DNA of 64,000 bases, taken from the NCBI RefSeq assembly GCF_014323565.1, contig NZ_CP058669.1, forward strand, positions 2,135,501 through 2,199,500, read 5' to 3'. Shown here one piece after another: positions 1 through 8,602 of the stretch. This DNA is from Hyphobacterium sp. CCMP332 (GTDB lineage: Bacteria; Pseudomonadota; Alphaproteobacteria; Caulobacterales; Maricaulaceae). Every line of letters starts with the position of its first letter. Positions within the stretch are counted from its first letter, which is position 1. The position numbers and the translations under genes were made by a program. The notes beneath the pieces were generated by a model. The model was not told the DNA's origin and searched no databases. It saw only the letters and a list, made by a program, of their open reading frames with translations.

Positions 1-416
1 TGCAGATGGGCTATACGATGGATGAGCCGTCACCCGAGCAGATCATGACCCTGCTCGAACCGCTGGTTCTGAACAGCTTCGTCTTCCGCCTCGAGGACCA
101 GTCCCTGATGGACCGCGCCCTGACCGCCGCGTCGGCCATGCAGGGCATGTCGAAGGAACAATTGCGTAATCAGGCCGGTGCCATGATCGCGCTCGGCACA
201 ATGGGCGCACCGGCGGAAATACCGCGCGCCTTGCTGACGGAATTCTCGACCGCCATGACCAGCTTCATTGCCAATGGCGGCTCGGTCGAGGTTCGCATGA
301 CGCCCGACGCCCCGGTCAGCGTGGCCGAACTGGTGGCTCAGGCCGAAGCCGGCAATCTGGATTATGAGGCGATGGGCATTTCCATCACCGCGATTCCTGC
401 CGAAGGCGACGAATAG
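1..416 (+). CDS. Unidentified protein, C-terminal fragment
   Basis: The reading frame is already open at the window edge, so this is the C-terminal part of a longer protein whose start lies outside; the internal ATG at 6 need not be the real start. The visible 137 or so residues are acidic, with alternating hydrophobic stretches (for example VEVRMTPDAPVSVAEL), and end in a DE-rich tail. No catalytic motif is recognised. It converges with the sugar dehydrogenase gene, leaving about one base between the two stops. No function is assigned. Confidence 0.7.
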   Translation, partial: QMGYTMDEPSPEQIMTLLEPLVLNSFVFRLEDQSLMDRALTAASAMQGMSKEQLRNQAGAMIALGTMGAPAEIPRALLTEFSTAMTSFIANGGSVEVRMTPDAPVSVAELVAQAEAGNLDYEAMGISITAIPAEGDE

Positions 417-417
417 G

Positions 418-1542
418 CTAGCGCGACAGGCGGATAACCGAGCCATCAAAGGCATCGGTCAGCACATAGAGGCTGCCATCCGGCGCGGTACGGATATCCC
501 GCACCCGGGCGTCCAGCTCTCCAAGGATTACGGTCTGCCCCTGTGGCAGGCCGTTTTCGTTGAGGTCCACAATCCGGATATGGCCTGAATTTGTGTCCGC
601 ATTGCCGGGCTGGAGCGTCGCTATCAGGAGATCACCCTGCCATTCCGGAAACATGTCGCCGCGATAAAGCGTCATGCCCGCCGGGGCGATGGACGGATCC
701 CACACCACAATCGGGTCACGCATGCCGGGATAGGTTTCATACGGGCTGATGATCGCCCCGGAATAATCAATCCCGAAGGTCGCAATCGGCCAGCCATAAT
801 TGACGCCGGGTTCGATGATATTGACCTCATCGCCGCCGCGCGGGCCATGCTCGTGCGAGATGATCCGCCCGGTCTCCGCGTCATACAGAATCGCCTGCGC
901 ATTGCGGTGGCCCCAGGAATAGACGCCGGGTGCGCCGTTCTCGATGTCCGGATTGTCCGCCGGGACGGAGCCGTCATCATTGAGCCGGACCGTCGTGCCG
1001 AAATGGTTGGATGGGTCCTGCGCTTCCTCGCGATAGTCAAAGCCTTCGCCGATGGTGACGATGAAAGTGCCGTCCGGCAGGAAGGTCATGCGTCCGGCAT
1101 AATGGGCATCGGTATCCTTGGTGATATTGGCGGTGAAGATCGTCTCGACATCGCTGAGCGCCCCGTCGGCATAGCGCCCGCGGGCAATGGCCAGCGCATT
1201 GGCGCGGCGATCACCGGACGCATAGGTCAGATAGACCCAGCCATTCTCCGCAAAATCCGGGTGCAGGACGACGTCCAGCATTCCGCCCTGACCGGCGACA
1301 TAGGGCTCGGGCGCGCCGGAGACCGGCTCAGCCACCAGCCCGACTTCCGTGATCAGGCGCAATCGCCCGCCGCGCTCGGTCACCAGCAGATCGCCATCGG
1401 GTAAAAAGGCCAGAGACCAGGGGTGCACCAGTCCACTGGCCACGACTTCCGTCTCGCCGTCAAAAGCCGTGTTCGGCACCGGCTCCTGAGCCAGAACCGG
1501 GCTGGAAAGCGCCAGAATCATCAGCGAGGATCGAAACCACAT
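418..1542 (-). CDS. PQQ-dependent sugar dehydrogenase (GSDH/sorbosone dehydrogenase family)
   Basis: 374 aa secreted six-bladed beta-propeller of the soluble glucose/sorbosone dehydrogenase family, which oxidises aldose sugars with pyrroloquinoline quinone in the periplasm. Residues 1-18 are a signal peptide ending in PVLA. Family hallmarks follow: HPWSLAFLPDGDLLVTERGG near residue 40, HEHGPRGGDEVN near 230 and the VNYGWP stretch just after it. The length is normal for the family. The substrate cannot be read from sequence, and no PQQ biosynthesis genes are in the window, so the cofactor may be made elsewhere or scavenged. It is a monocistronic gene, convergent with the fragment at the left edge. 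Confidence 0.88.
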   Translation of the reverse strand: MWFRSSLMILALSSPVLAQEPVPNTAFDGETEVVASGLVHPWSLAFLPDGDLLVTERGGRLRLITEVGLVAEPVSGAPEPYVAGQGGMLDVVLHPDFAENGWVYLTYASGDRRANALAIARGRYADGALSDVETIFTANITKDTDAHYAGRMTFLPDGTFIVTIGEGFDYREEAQDPSNHFGTTVRLNDDGSVPADNPDIENGAPGVYSWGHRNAQAILYDAETGRIISHEHGPRGGDEVNIIEPGVNYGWPIATFGIDYSGAIISPYETYPGMRDPIVVWDPSIAPAGMTLYRGDMFPEWQGDLLIATLQPGNADTNSGHIRIVDLNENGLPQGQTVILGELDARVRDIRTAPDGSLYVLTDAFDGSVIRLSR

Positions 1543-1607
1543 GGTGTCACCTGTCCTGTCTTGCGTTACATACCGGTATCAAGATAGCGCCCGGATTGGA
1601 TTTGAAC

Positions 1608-2066
1608 ATGCCCGGCTGGACCCGACCTGTTATCGCCTACCTTGCCGCTGTCGTGACGGGCGGCCTGGCGACAACCATCCTGTCCACCCAAATTGTGCTG
1701 CAATATCTGGTCAATGCCGGAGCGGCCATGCCTCTGGACGCGCGGCTGGACGCCACGCTGACAGACCTGACCGGATTCGCCCCGACGCTCATTCTTCTGA
1801 CTGCCATCGGCTATCTGATCGCCTTTCCGGTGGCCCGCCTGATCTCGCGGCAACTCGGTGCGCTCAGAACCTTCGGCTACGTCCTCGCCGGCTTCGTCAC
1901 CATCATGGTGATGATTTACGCCATTGAGGTCTTTTACCAGACTATCCTCGCCTCCACGATCACGCCCATCGGATCGGGCCGTGATCTCTGGGGCCTTCTG
2001 ATCATCGGATTGGGCGGCGCGACCGGCGGGTGGGTGTTTGCGCTTCTGGCAAAACCGGCCAGCTAG
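1608..2066 (+). CDS. Small integral membrane protein, unknown function
   Basis: About 152 aa with four predicted membrane helices: roughly residues 8-30, 50-75, 83-108 and 125-147. The ATG at 1608 (MPGWTR) is preferred; an in-frame TTG at 1596 adds four residues, and neither has a clear Shine-Dalgarno. There are no charged catalytic motifs and the family is not recognised. It is divergent from the sugar dehydrogenase and convergent with phaZ, with the two 3' ends overlapping by 4 bp. Confidence 0.7.
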   Translation: MPGWTRPVIAYLAAVVTGGLATTILSTQIVLQYLVNAGAAMPLDARLDATLTDLTGFAPTLILLTAIGYLIAFPVARLISRQLGALRTFGYVLAGFVTIMVMIYAIEVFYQTILASTITPIGSGRDLWGLLIIGLGGATGGWVFALLAKPAS

Positions 2067-3313
2067 GCCTTGCGGCCCTTCTCTTTCATGAAGGCCTTCA
2101 TGCGCGGCGCGATTTCCTTTTCAAACCGGCTGCCATTGAACACGCCGTAATGGCCGACCTTTGGCTGCACCCAGTCAATCCGGATCGATTCAGGAATGTT
2201 CGAACAGAGATCATGCGCGGCCTGCGTCTGGCCGATGCCGGAAATGTCGTCATTCTCGCCTTCAACCGTCATCAGGGCGATATCGGTGATCTTTGACGGA
2301 TCGACGAGGCGGCCGCGATGCTCGAATTCGCCGCGCGGCAATTTGTGGTCCTGGAAGACATCCTTGATGGTCTGAAGATAAAACTCCTCGGTCAGATCCA
2401 TGACCGATAGATATTCGTCATAGAATTGCCGGTGCTTGTCGGCGCTGTCGCCATCTTCCTCGACCAGATGATTGAAGAATTGCCAGTGCGCATCGACATG
2501 GCGTTCCCAGTTCATCTGCATGAAGCCGGAAAGCTGCAAAAAGCCCGGATAGACCCGGCGCATCGCGCCCGGATAGGGCGCGGGCACGGTGTGAATGGCG
2601 TTCTGCTCGAACCAGTCGAAGGGTTTTTCTTCCGCCAGCTTGTTGGGCACGGTCGGTGACAGACGCGCATCAATGGGCGAACCCATGAAAGTCATCGAGG
2701 CCGGGCGCAGCGGATCGCCGTCCTCGGCCATCAGGGCGATGGCGGCCAGGGTGGGCGGGCCCGGCTGACACACGGCGACAACATGCACGCCTTCACCGGC
2801 GGCGCGGATCATCTCCGCAACATGGTCGACATAATCATTGAGATCGAACCGGCCTTCCGAGATCGGCACCATGGAGGCATCGGTCCAGTCGGTAATGTAG
2901 ACCTCGCAATCGGGCAGGAAGGTCTTCACCGTACCGCGCAGCAGCGTCGCATAATGGCCCGACATCGGCGCCACGAAGAGAACCTTCGGCTGGCCGTCTG
3001 GCGCACCGGCGCGCTTGAAATGAACCAGGTCGCAAAACGGAGACGACCATATGGTTTCCGGCGTGACCGCCACCTCTTTACCGCCGATCTCCGTCGTCGG
3101 CAGATCCCAACCGGGCTTGCCGTAATTGCGCGTCATGGATTCAAACAGATCGGCACTGGCAGCCATGGTGCGGCCCGCCAGCGTGTCGCCCATGGGGTTC
3201 CACGGCGAGCGAAGCGATTTGCGCGTCGCGTTCGCAGCGGCGCGCCAGGGCGCCATTGCCAGTCTGCTTAACTCGAACATGCTGTAGAGCATGGGATACC
3301 TCTTTAATGCCAC
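2063..3313 (-). CDS. phaZ: Intracellular polyhydroxybutyrate depolymerase
   Basis: 416 aa, the usual size of short-chain-length intracellular PHB depolymerases, which hydrolyse native storage granules to hydroxybutyrate oligomers. It has the Cys-type nucleophile box VAVCQPGPP with Cys182. This matches the catalytic cysteine near residue 183 in the Ralstonia PhaZ1 type rather than the serine of extracellular enzymes. Other family features are LFVAPMSGHYATLLRGTV (112-129), the YITDW strand (139-143) and a C-terminal GQTQAAHDLC segment with EGENDDISG. No signal peptide is present, consistent with a cytoplasmic enzyme. It implies that the cell stores PHB, although no phaC, phaA or phaB is in the window. 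Confidence 0.93.
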   Translation of the reverse strand: MALKRYPMLYSMFELSRLAMAPWRAAANATRKSLRSPWNPMGDTLAGRTMAASADLFESMTRNYGKPGWDLPTTEIGGKEVAVTPETIWSSPFCDLVHFKRAGAPDGQPKVLFVAPMSGHYATLLRGTVKTFLPDCEVYITDWTDASMVPISEGRFDLNDYVDHVAEMIRAAGEGVHVVAVCQPGPPTLAAIALMAEDGDPLRPASMTFMGSPIDARLSPTVPNKLAEEKPFDWFEQNAIHTVPAPYPGAMRRVYPGFLQLSGFMQMNWERHVDAHWQFFNHLVEEDGDSADKHRQFYDEYLSVMDLTEEFYLQTIKDVFQDHKLPRGEFEHRGRLVDPSKITDIALMTVEGENDDISGIGQTQAAHDLCSNIPESIRIDWVQPKVGHYGVFNGSRFEKEIAPRMKAFMKEKGRKA

Positions 3314-3319
3314 GCAGGA

Positions 3320-3970
3320 TTATCGCGGGCTTTCCTCAAGGAAGTCTTGTAGTCCCGCCGCCAGCCGGGCCGGCGGTGTGCCGTGGGCATACACGCTGTG
3401 GAATTCGCCCTGCCGGTCCATCAGATAGATCAGCGAGGTATGGTCCATCGTGTACGTGTCTTCAGGTGCCCCCTCTTCCAGAGCACGGCGATAAATCACC
3501 CGGTATTCGGCGGCGACGGCCGCAATCTGCTCCGGCGTTCCGGTCAGGCCGACCAGATTGTCGGGAAAGGCCGGGCTGGACACATATTGCGCCAATTGCT
3601 CGGGCGTATCGCGTTCCGGATCGACCGTGATCAGGACGGGCTGGAATTCGGCCCGCTGGTCTTCCGGCAAACCGGCCAGCGCAGCGGCCATCACCTGTAG
3701 CGAAAACGGGCAAATGTCCGGACAATAGGTAAAGCCGAAATAGATCAGCATGGGTCGGCCGGCAAAATCCGCCTCGGTAACAGTCGCGCCGGTGTGATCG
3801 ATCAGGGTGAACGGACCGCCGATATCGGCCCGGCCTGACGAAACGACCTCGCCAGCCTGTGGTTGCGGGCGCGAATCAAGCAGCATCAACAGGCTGAAGA
3901 CCAGCACCAGTGCGGCGATGCCCGCCATCAGCGGGATCAGCCAGATCGGGAGACCAGAAAACGACTTCAC
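3320..3970 (-). CDS. senC: SCO1/SenC family copper chaperone
   Basis: 216 aa thioredoxin-fold protein for CuA-site assembly of cytochrome c oxidase, anchored by one N-terminal helix (VLVFSLLMLL). The GTG start at 3970 is chosen because AGGAGG lies six bases upstream; an upstream in-frame start would add 18 residues without a ribosome site. The copper motif CPDIC follows FGFTY, and the distal His appears in the MDHTSLIYLMD segment. It is divergent from regB, as senC is in the classic Rhodobacter reg cluster, so it may share a redox-regulated control region with regB. Confidence 0.93.
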   Translation of the reverse strand: MKSFSGLPIWLIPLMAGIAALVLVFSLLMLLDSRPQPQAGEVVSSGRADIGGPFTLIDHTGATVTEADFAGRPMLIYFGFTYCPDICPFSLQVMAAALAGLPEDQRAEFQPVLITVDPERDTPEQLAQYVSSPAFPDNLVGLTGTPEQIAAVAAEYRVIYRRALEEGAPEDTYTMDHTSLIYLMDRQGEFHSVYAHGTPPARLAAGLQDFLEESPR

Positions 3971-4083
3971 GTGTCCTCCTGAATTCGGGATCGGGAAGAT
4001 GAACCGGTCTGGAAAATTGTGCAATGCAGCAAGGTGTAATCCGTCTGGTCACTTCTGCGCGAGGCAGGGTATATAGACGCCAG

Positions 4084-5397
4084 ATGCTTGATGCCTATGA
4101 CCTCACTCAGGATGCGCCGCCGCCCGGCGGCGCGCCCTTCTTTGGCCGGGTTCGCCTGCGGACGCTGATCGTGCTGCGCTGGCTGGCCGTTTTCGGTCAG
4201 GCCGCCAGCCTGCTCTTTGTCAGCCTCATTCTCGGCTTTGCCCTGCCGCTGGCCCTGTGCGCCGCCGTCGTCGCCGCCAGCGCCATTCTCAATCTCGGCC
4301 TTATCATCACGCGCGATATCCAGCGCCTGACCTCGCATCACGAGGCATTTGTCCAGCTGGGCTTTGACGTCTTGCAACTGACCATTCTGCTGCTTCTGAC
4401 CGGAGGGCTGCAAAACCCCTTTGTCGTCATGCTGGTCGCCCCGGTGACGATTGGCGTCGCTGCGCTGCCCCCCCGCTATGCGCTGGGACTGGCCGCGATC
4501 GGCCTGTCAGGGCTCGGGGCGATGGCCCTGTTTGCGTTGCCCCTGCCATGGATTCGCGGTGAGACCCTGCATTTGCCGCCGCTTTATGTCGCCGGGCTGG
4601 GGACGGCCTTCATCATCGCCGTGGCCTTCACCGCCGTCTATGCCTGGCGCATCGGCCATGAAGCCAAGCGCATGGGCGCAGCGCTGGCGGCCACACAGGC
4701 CATTCTCGCGCGCGAGCAGAAACTCTCTGCCGTTGGCTCTCTGGCCGCAGCCGCCGCGCATGAACTTGGCACACCGCTCGCCACGATCCAGCTGACCGCC
4801 AGGGAAATAGCCCGCGAGGCCAAGGATGATGTCTTGCGGGACGATGCCGAGCTTCTCGTCTCGCAGGCCAAACGCTGCCGCGACATTCTCCAGCGTCTCT
4901 CCGCCCAGCGCGAAACCCATGACAAGATGCACGACCGCATGGCCTTCCGCGATGCGCTCGATGAAGTCGCCGCGCCCTTACGGGGCCTCGGCGCCTCCAT
5001 CACCCTGCGCGCGGACGGGGTGGGGCCCGCCCCCTATCTCGCCCGTCAGCCCGAACTGCTCTACGGTCTGGGCAATCTGATCGAGAATGCGGTCGAGTTT
5101 GCCGCCGGAGCGGTCATTATAGAAGGTGAATGGGATGCCGACACCATCCGCATCTCGATCAATGATGATGGAAAGGGCATTGCGCCCGACATGCTGAGCC
5201 GGATAGGCGAGCCTTATATCTCCCGGCGCTCGGGCGAAATTGGCGGCGGTATGGGGCTGGGCACCTTCATCGCCATCACCATGATCGAACGCCTGGGCGG
5301 CAAGGCCCACTTCGCCAATGGCGGCGAGCTCGGCGGAGCCATCGTCCATATCCAGTGGCCGCGCAACCGGGTGGAAGCGCACGAGGAAGCGGGCTAG
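4084..5397 (+). CDS. regB: Redox-sensing histidine kinase RegB/PrrB/ActS
   Basis: 437 aa from ATG 4084; further in-frame residues upstream lack the family start. Six transmembrane helices fill residues 25-190. They contain the quinone-sensing GGLQNP loop at 107-112. The H-box HELGTPLATIQ places the phospho-accepting His at 226, and Cys265 sits in AKRCRDIL, the position of the redox-active cysteine of Rhodobacter RegB. N, G1 and G2 boxes follow (NLIENAVEFA, DDGKGI, GGGMGLGTF). It senses the ubiquinone/redox state and phosphorylates RegA. It is in an operon with regA 31 bp downstream and divergent from senC. Confidence 0.95.
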   Translation: MLDAYDLTQDAPPPGGAPFFGRVRLRTLIVLRWLAVFGQAASLLFVSLILGFALPLALCAAVVAASAILNLGLIITRDIQRLTSHHEAFVQLGFDVLQLTILLLLTGGLQNPFVVMLVAPVTIGVAALPPRYALGLAAIGLSGLGAMALFALPLPWIRGETLHLPPLYVAGLGTAFIIAVAFTAVYAWRIGHEAKRMGAALAATQAILAREQKLSAVGSLAAAAAHELGTPLATIQLTAREIAREAKDDVLRDDAELLVSQAKRCRDILQRLSAQRETHDKMHDRMAFRDALDEVAAPLRGLGASITLRADGVGPAPYLARQPELLYGLGNLIENAVEFAAGAVIIEGEWDADTIRISINDDGKGIAPDMLSRIGEPYISRRSGEIGGGMGLGTFIAITMIERLGGKAHFANGGELGGAIVHIQWPRNRVEAHEEAG

Positions 5398-5428
5398 ATA
5401 AGCTTTAAGACGAAAACGAGTGACACGA

Positions 5429-5977
5429 ATGACCGACACACCGCTTGACCTGCCCGATGATAAATCCCTCCTGATCGTGGATGATGATGCACCGTTCCGC
5501 ACGCGCCTCGGCCGGGCGATGACCAGTCGCGGCTTTATCGTCTCGGCGGTCGGGACCGTCTCGGAAGCGATGGAAATCGCCCGTGGCAATCCGCCCGCCT
5601 TTGCGGTTGTCGATTTGCGGCTGGAAGATGGTGACGGGCTGGATGTCGTGCGCGCCCTGCACGCCTCGCGCGATGACTGCCGCGCTGTCATGCTGACCGG
5701 ATATGGCAATATCGCGACTGCCGTCGCTGCCGTGAAGTCCGGGGCGATTGATTATCTGGCCAAGCCGGCCGATGCCGACGATGTGGTCAAGGCGCTTCTG
5801 TCACCCGGTGACAAGCCGGCCCCGCCGGACAATCCGATGTCAGCCGACCGGATCCGCTGGGAACATATCCAGCGCGTCTTCGAATTGTGTAATCACAATG
5901 TCTCGGAAACCGCGCGCCGGCTGAACATGCACCGCCGCACCCTGCAGCGTATCCTGGCGAAGCGCGCCCCGCGCTAA
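5429..5977 (+). CDS. regA: Redox response regulator RegA/PrrA/ActR
   Basis: 182 aa from ATG 5429 (an in-frame GTG at 5420 would add three residues). The receiver domain has the acidic triad DDD at 18-20, phospho-acceptor Asp62 in VVDLRLEDGDG, Thr90 and Lys112 (YLAKP). The C-terminus carries a Fis-type helix-turn-helix (NVSETARRLNMHRRTLQRIL) as in all RegA homologues. It is the cognate partner of RegB and is expected to control respiration, redox balance and carbon/energy genes. It converges with mmcB, with the 3' ends overlapping by 4 bp. Confidence 0.95.
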   Translation: MTDTPLDLPDDKSLLIVDDDAPFRTRLGRAMTSRGFIVSAVGTVSEAMEIARGNPPAFAVVDLRLEDGDGLDVVRALHASRDDCRAVMLTGYGNIATAVAAVKSGAIDYLAKPADADDVVKALLSPGDKPAPPDNPMSADRIRWEHIQRVFELCNHNVSETARRLNMHRRTLQRILAKRAPR

Positions 5978-6420
5978 GGCTCCAGCCGGCCCAGACGCTC
6001 GGCCGCGCAGCGAGCAAAGCGCAGCATCACCGATTTGCGGCGCGCCGCATTGATCGGATCATGCGGACTTTCGCGCACGATGGCCGCACCAAAGCCATCG
6101 GCGATGATCAGCCCGGCCTGTTCCGGCAGGATATCCTGCGGAAAGCGGGTCGAGACGGCAAAATAAAGCCGGTCGCACCAATCCCGGTATTCCATCCATT
6201 TCGTATCGGCCCGAAAATCCGCTATCCCGGATTTGACCTCGACCACGGTCATCTCGCCTTTCGGGCCCAGCGCGAACAGATCCGCGCGCCGGCCCGTCTT
6301 GAAGGAAAATTCGGGGATCGCCGTATAGCCCATATCATAGAGCAGACGCGCCGCGCCGCGCGCCAGAAGCCGGGCATCATCTATCGCCGGGTTGAGGGCC
6401 GAGGCGAGCGGGCTATTCAT
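5974..6420 (-). CDS. mmcB: MmcB family DNA repair protein
   Basis: 148 aa. It resembles the MmcB family, SOS-controlled in Caulobacter and needed for mitomycin C resistance. A PD-(D/E)XK nuclease-like core is visible: Asp47 in GRRADLFAL, then Glu61-x-Lys63 in VVEVKSG, followed by a WCDRLYFAV strand. The ATG at 6420 is taken as start because homologous sequence begins just after it. A perfect GTTC-N7-GTTC SOS box lies about 47 bp upstream. Role in crosslink repair is inferred from the family. It faces away from the small metallopeptidase gene. Confidence 0.85.
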   Translation of the reverse strand: MNSPLASALNPAIDDARLLARGAARLLYDMGYTAIPEFSFKTGRRADLFALGPKGEMTVVEVKSGIADFRADTKWMEYRDWCDRLYFAVSTRFPQDILPEQAGLIIADGFGAAIVRESPHDPINAARRKSVMLRFARCAAERLGRLEP

Positions 6421-6466
6421 CAGGGTGCTCCTGTCGAAGGACGCGCAAAAAGAAACCAAATAGCAT

Positions 6467-6481
6467 GTTCCCTGTATGTTC
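6467..6481. promoter_or_regulatory. Putative LexA (SOS) box
   Basis: The sequence GTTC-CCTGTAT-GTTC exactly fits the alphaproteobacterial LexA operator GTTC-N7-GTTC. It lies in the 99-bp divergent gap, 47 bp from the mmcB start and 39 bp from the metallopeptidase start, so it could control one or both. The placement before mmcB agrees with SOS control known for that family. Confidence 0.75.
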
Positions 6482-6519
6482 GCAATGGCGCATCCGCCAT
6501 CCATACCTATATAGACCGG

Positions 6520-6915
6520 ATGCACACACCTCCCGATATCGACCAGTTTGCCGGCTTCGCCGAAGAGGCCTTCAACGAATTGCCCGCAGGCTTCCGCAAG
6601 ATGTGCGGCAATGTCTCCATCCGCATTGCCGATTTTGCGGACAGGGAAACGCTGGCCCATTTCGGCATTGCCGATCCCTATCAGCTCTCCGGCCTCTATC
6701 ATGGCGTGGACCTGACACAGAAATCGGTCATTGATCCGGTCACCTTTCCGGATCAGGTCTGGCTCTACCGCAAGTCCATCCTCGCAGAATGGCAGGCGCG
6801 CGGTGATGTCAGTCTGAAATTCCTGATTGCCCATGTTCTGGTGCACGAGATCGGCCACCATTTCGGTCTGTCGGACGAGGATATGCACGCCATCGAGGAT
6901 GCCGCCGGCCCGTAG
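6520..6915 (+). CDS. Small zinc metallopeptidase-like protein (minimal zincin, DUF1025 type)
   Basis: 131 aa. The C-terminal motif HEIGHHFGLSDED (His109 to Asp121) is the HExxHxxGxxxxD zinc signature of the metallopeptidase family of minimal zincins. The N-terminal half (FNELPAGFRKMCGNVSIRIADF) is also typical. The length is normal for the family, and with no signal peptide or membrane segment it is probably cytoplasmic. Substrate unknown. It is divergent from mmcB across the SOS box and convergent with the sirtuin gene. Confidence 0.88.
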   Translation: MHTPPDIDQFAGFAEEAFNELPAGFRKMCGNVSIRIADFADRETLAHFGIADPYQLSGLYHGVDLTQKSVIDPVTFPDQVWLYRKSILAEWQARGDVSLKFLIAHVLVHEIGHHFGLSDEDMHAIEDAAGP

Positions 6916-6928
6916 GGCGTGGCCTGTA

Positions 6929-7654
6929 TCACCGCCCGGAAAATGCCTGGGCGATAATACGGTCGCACCAGTCCGGCACGGTCTGCGTGGCCGGGCCATA
7001 GACGGCATGGTGGAAGTCATGCCCGCTTTCGCCAGCCTCCATGGAGAGCTCCCAGGTGGCGGCCCCGGCGCGGGCGGCTTCTGCCGCAAATCCCGCTGCG
7101 GGCCAGACCGAGCCGGACGTGCCGATGGCGGCAAAATGCGTGACCGAGGACAGGCGCTCGAAAATCTCGTCCATGCCCAGTGGCATTTCTCCAAACCAGA
7201 CGACATGCGGGCGCAACCGGCCGTCGCGGCCACAGGCAGAACAGCTCATCGCGATGGACAGATCGCTGCGGCAGGGTTTCAGATCACCGCACGCCCCACA
7301 GCGCGAGCGCAGCAATTCGCCATGCATGTGGATGAGGCGTTCAGAGCCCGCCCGCTCATGCAGATCGTCGATATTCTGGGTCACAAGAAGGAACTCGCCG
7401 CCGGATCGCACCCAGGCCGCCTCCAGCAGGGCCAGCGCCGTGTGAGCGGCATTGGGCGCAGCGTCCAGCAATCCGGCACGCCGCGCATTGTAGAAGGCAT
7501 GAACGGCGACCGGGTCTTCGGCAAAGCCTTCGGGCGAGGCCAGTTTCTGCCAGTCGAATTTCGACCAGATCCCGTCCGTATCACGGAAGGTGCCGAGCCC
7601 GGATTCAGCGGAAATACCGGCACCGGTGAGAATGAGGAGGCGGGGCGTTGTCAT
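6929..7654 (-). CDS. cobB: NAD-dependent protein deacylase, sirtuin CobB type
   Basis: 241 aa from ATG 7654 (MTTPRLLILTGAG); a longer start at 7690 adds 12 residues absent from the family. The NAD pocket is GAGISAESGLGTFR (11-24) and TQNIDDLHERAG (92-103). The general base is His111, and the structural zinc is held by Cys119, Cys122, Cys138 and Cys141. The class III pair Tyr55/Arg58 (FYNARR) suggests desuccinylase or demalonylase activity as well as deacetylation. A cytoplasmic regulator of metabolic enzymes. Confidence 0.93.
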   Translation of the reverse strand: MTTPRLLILTGAGISAESGLGTFRDTDGIWSKFDWQKLASPEGFAEDPVAVHAFYNARRAGLLDAAPNAAHTALALLEAAWVRSGGEFLLVTQNIDDLHERAGSERLIHMHGELLRSRCGACGDLKPCRSDLSIAMSCSACGRDGRLRPHVVWFGEMPLGMDEIFERLSSVTHFAAIGTSGSVWPAAGFAAEAARAGAATWELSMEAGESGHDFHHAVYGPATQTVPDWCDRIIAQAFSGR

Positions 7655-7705
7655 GCGTGCCAGTGTGCCGCCTCGTGCCTCACTCGCCAACCGGCGGTGG
7701 CATCT

Positions 7706-8155
7706 TCAGCAACGCGTCACCGCCTGGCTGACCGGCCGCGACAGCGATCCGCCGGAATAGGTGTAGCGAAAACTGGCCCCGTCCCGCACCATTTGCGCGG
7801 TCATGGCATTGTCGCACGTATTGGGAGGCGCAGTATCTGCCAGCCAGGCCTGCAATTGCGCGCGTGTCACGGACGTATCGATGACATCGTAATGCAGCTC
7901 GATTTCAAGCCCGTTCCGGCGCACGCCGTCCATCACCGTCGAATTGTTGATGGGCATGGGCAGCTGGGGCCGCAAATGGGTCACATAGTATTCCACCCGG
8001 TCGCCAACCGGACCGTCCGCGGGGAAAGCGCCGGGCGCCGTGACACCACCCGAAGCCTCCGGCGCGCCGTCATCGTTGGCGGCCCTGTCGTCCGGCTCCG
8101 AGCAGGCCGTCAAAAGCAGGCCACCGGCCAGTGTGGCGAATAGAAATGCGCGCAT
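7706..8155 (-). CDS. Putative lipoprotein, unknown function
   Basis: 149 aa with a lipoprotein signal peptide: the lipobox LLTAC puts the acylated cysteine at residue 18, followed by a flexible DDxxANDDGAPEASGG linker. The folded part holds two more cysteines (NTCDNAM and the terminal Cys) that may form a disulfide. A GGAGGGA ribosome site supports the start. The family is not recognised. It lies behind the sirtuin gene on the same strand but 50 bp apart, with no sign of joint function. Confidence 0.75.
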   Translation of the reverse strand: MRAFLFATLAGGLLLTACSEPDDRAANDDGAPEASGGVTAPGAFPADGPVGDRVEYYVTHLRPQLPMPINNSTVMDGVRRNGLEIELHYDVIDTSVTRAQLQAWLADTAPPNTCDNAMTAQMVRDGASFRYTYSGGSLSRPVSQAVTRC

Positions 8156-8296
8156 GATCTTGTCCCTCCCTGTTCATGCCCAGTCTGGACCGCTCACGCC
8201 CGCGAGAGAATGTCGCAAACCGTCGCACGGGCGGCGGGCGCACTGATCCGGTGGCTGCGCCCACACGTAAGGTTCTGCAAACAGGGAATCAGCACC

Positions 8297-8602
8297 ATGA
8301 TCATTTTACGGCTTCTCACCGCTCTTGGCGGCCTCGCACTCGGCGGGCTGATCTGGCTGGCCTTTACGACCGGCGATTTCGGTGCGGCAGGTGCCTGGCT
8401 GATGTCCGACCCGTGGGGACGGGTGACACTGTTTGATCTTTATCTCGGCTTTTTCTTTCTGGCCCTGATCATGGCCTTCTTTGAAAAGCACCCCCTGCGC
8501 GCCATCCTCTGGATCGCGCCCCTGCCCATTCTCGGGAATATCTGGGCGGCCCTCTGGCTGGTGCTGAGTCTGCCGGAGCTCGCCCGGCGGCTGCGCGCCT
8601 AA
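8297..8602 (+). CDS. Small three-helix membrane protein
   Basis: 101 aa starting at ATG 8297 (MIILRLL). Three hydrophobic helices cover about residues 3-25, 43-63 and 68-92, with DPWGR before the second helix and a basic tail ARRLRA. The layout suggests an inner membrane protein. Family not recognised with certainty. The stop overlaps the end of the convergent M14 gene by 4 bp. Confidence 0.7.
   Translation: MIILRLLTALGGLALGGLIWLAFTTGDFGAAGAWLMSDPWGRVTLFDLYLGFFFLALIMAFFEKHPLRAILWIAPLPILGNIWAALWLVLSLPELARRLRA

Noticed and set aside
6061-6519. Plus-strand extension of the zinc metallopeptidase back to 6061
   Set aside because: The sequence upstream of 6520 is the reverse complement of mmcB and the SOS box; family homology starts at ATG 6520.
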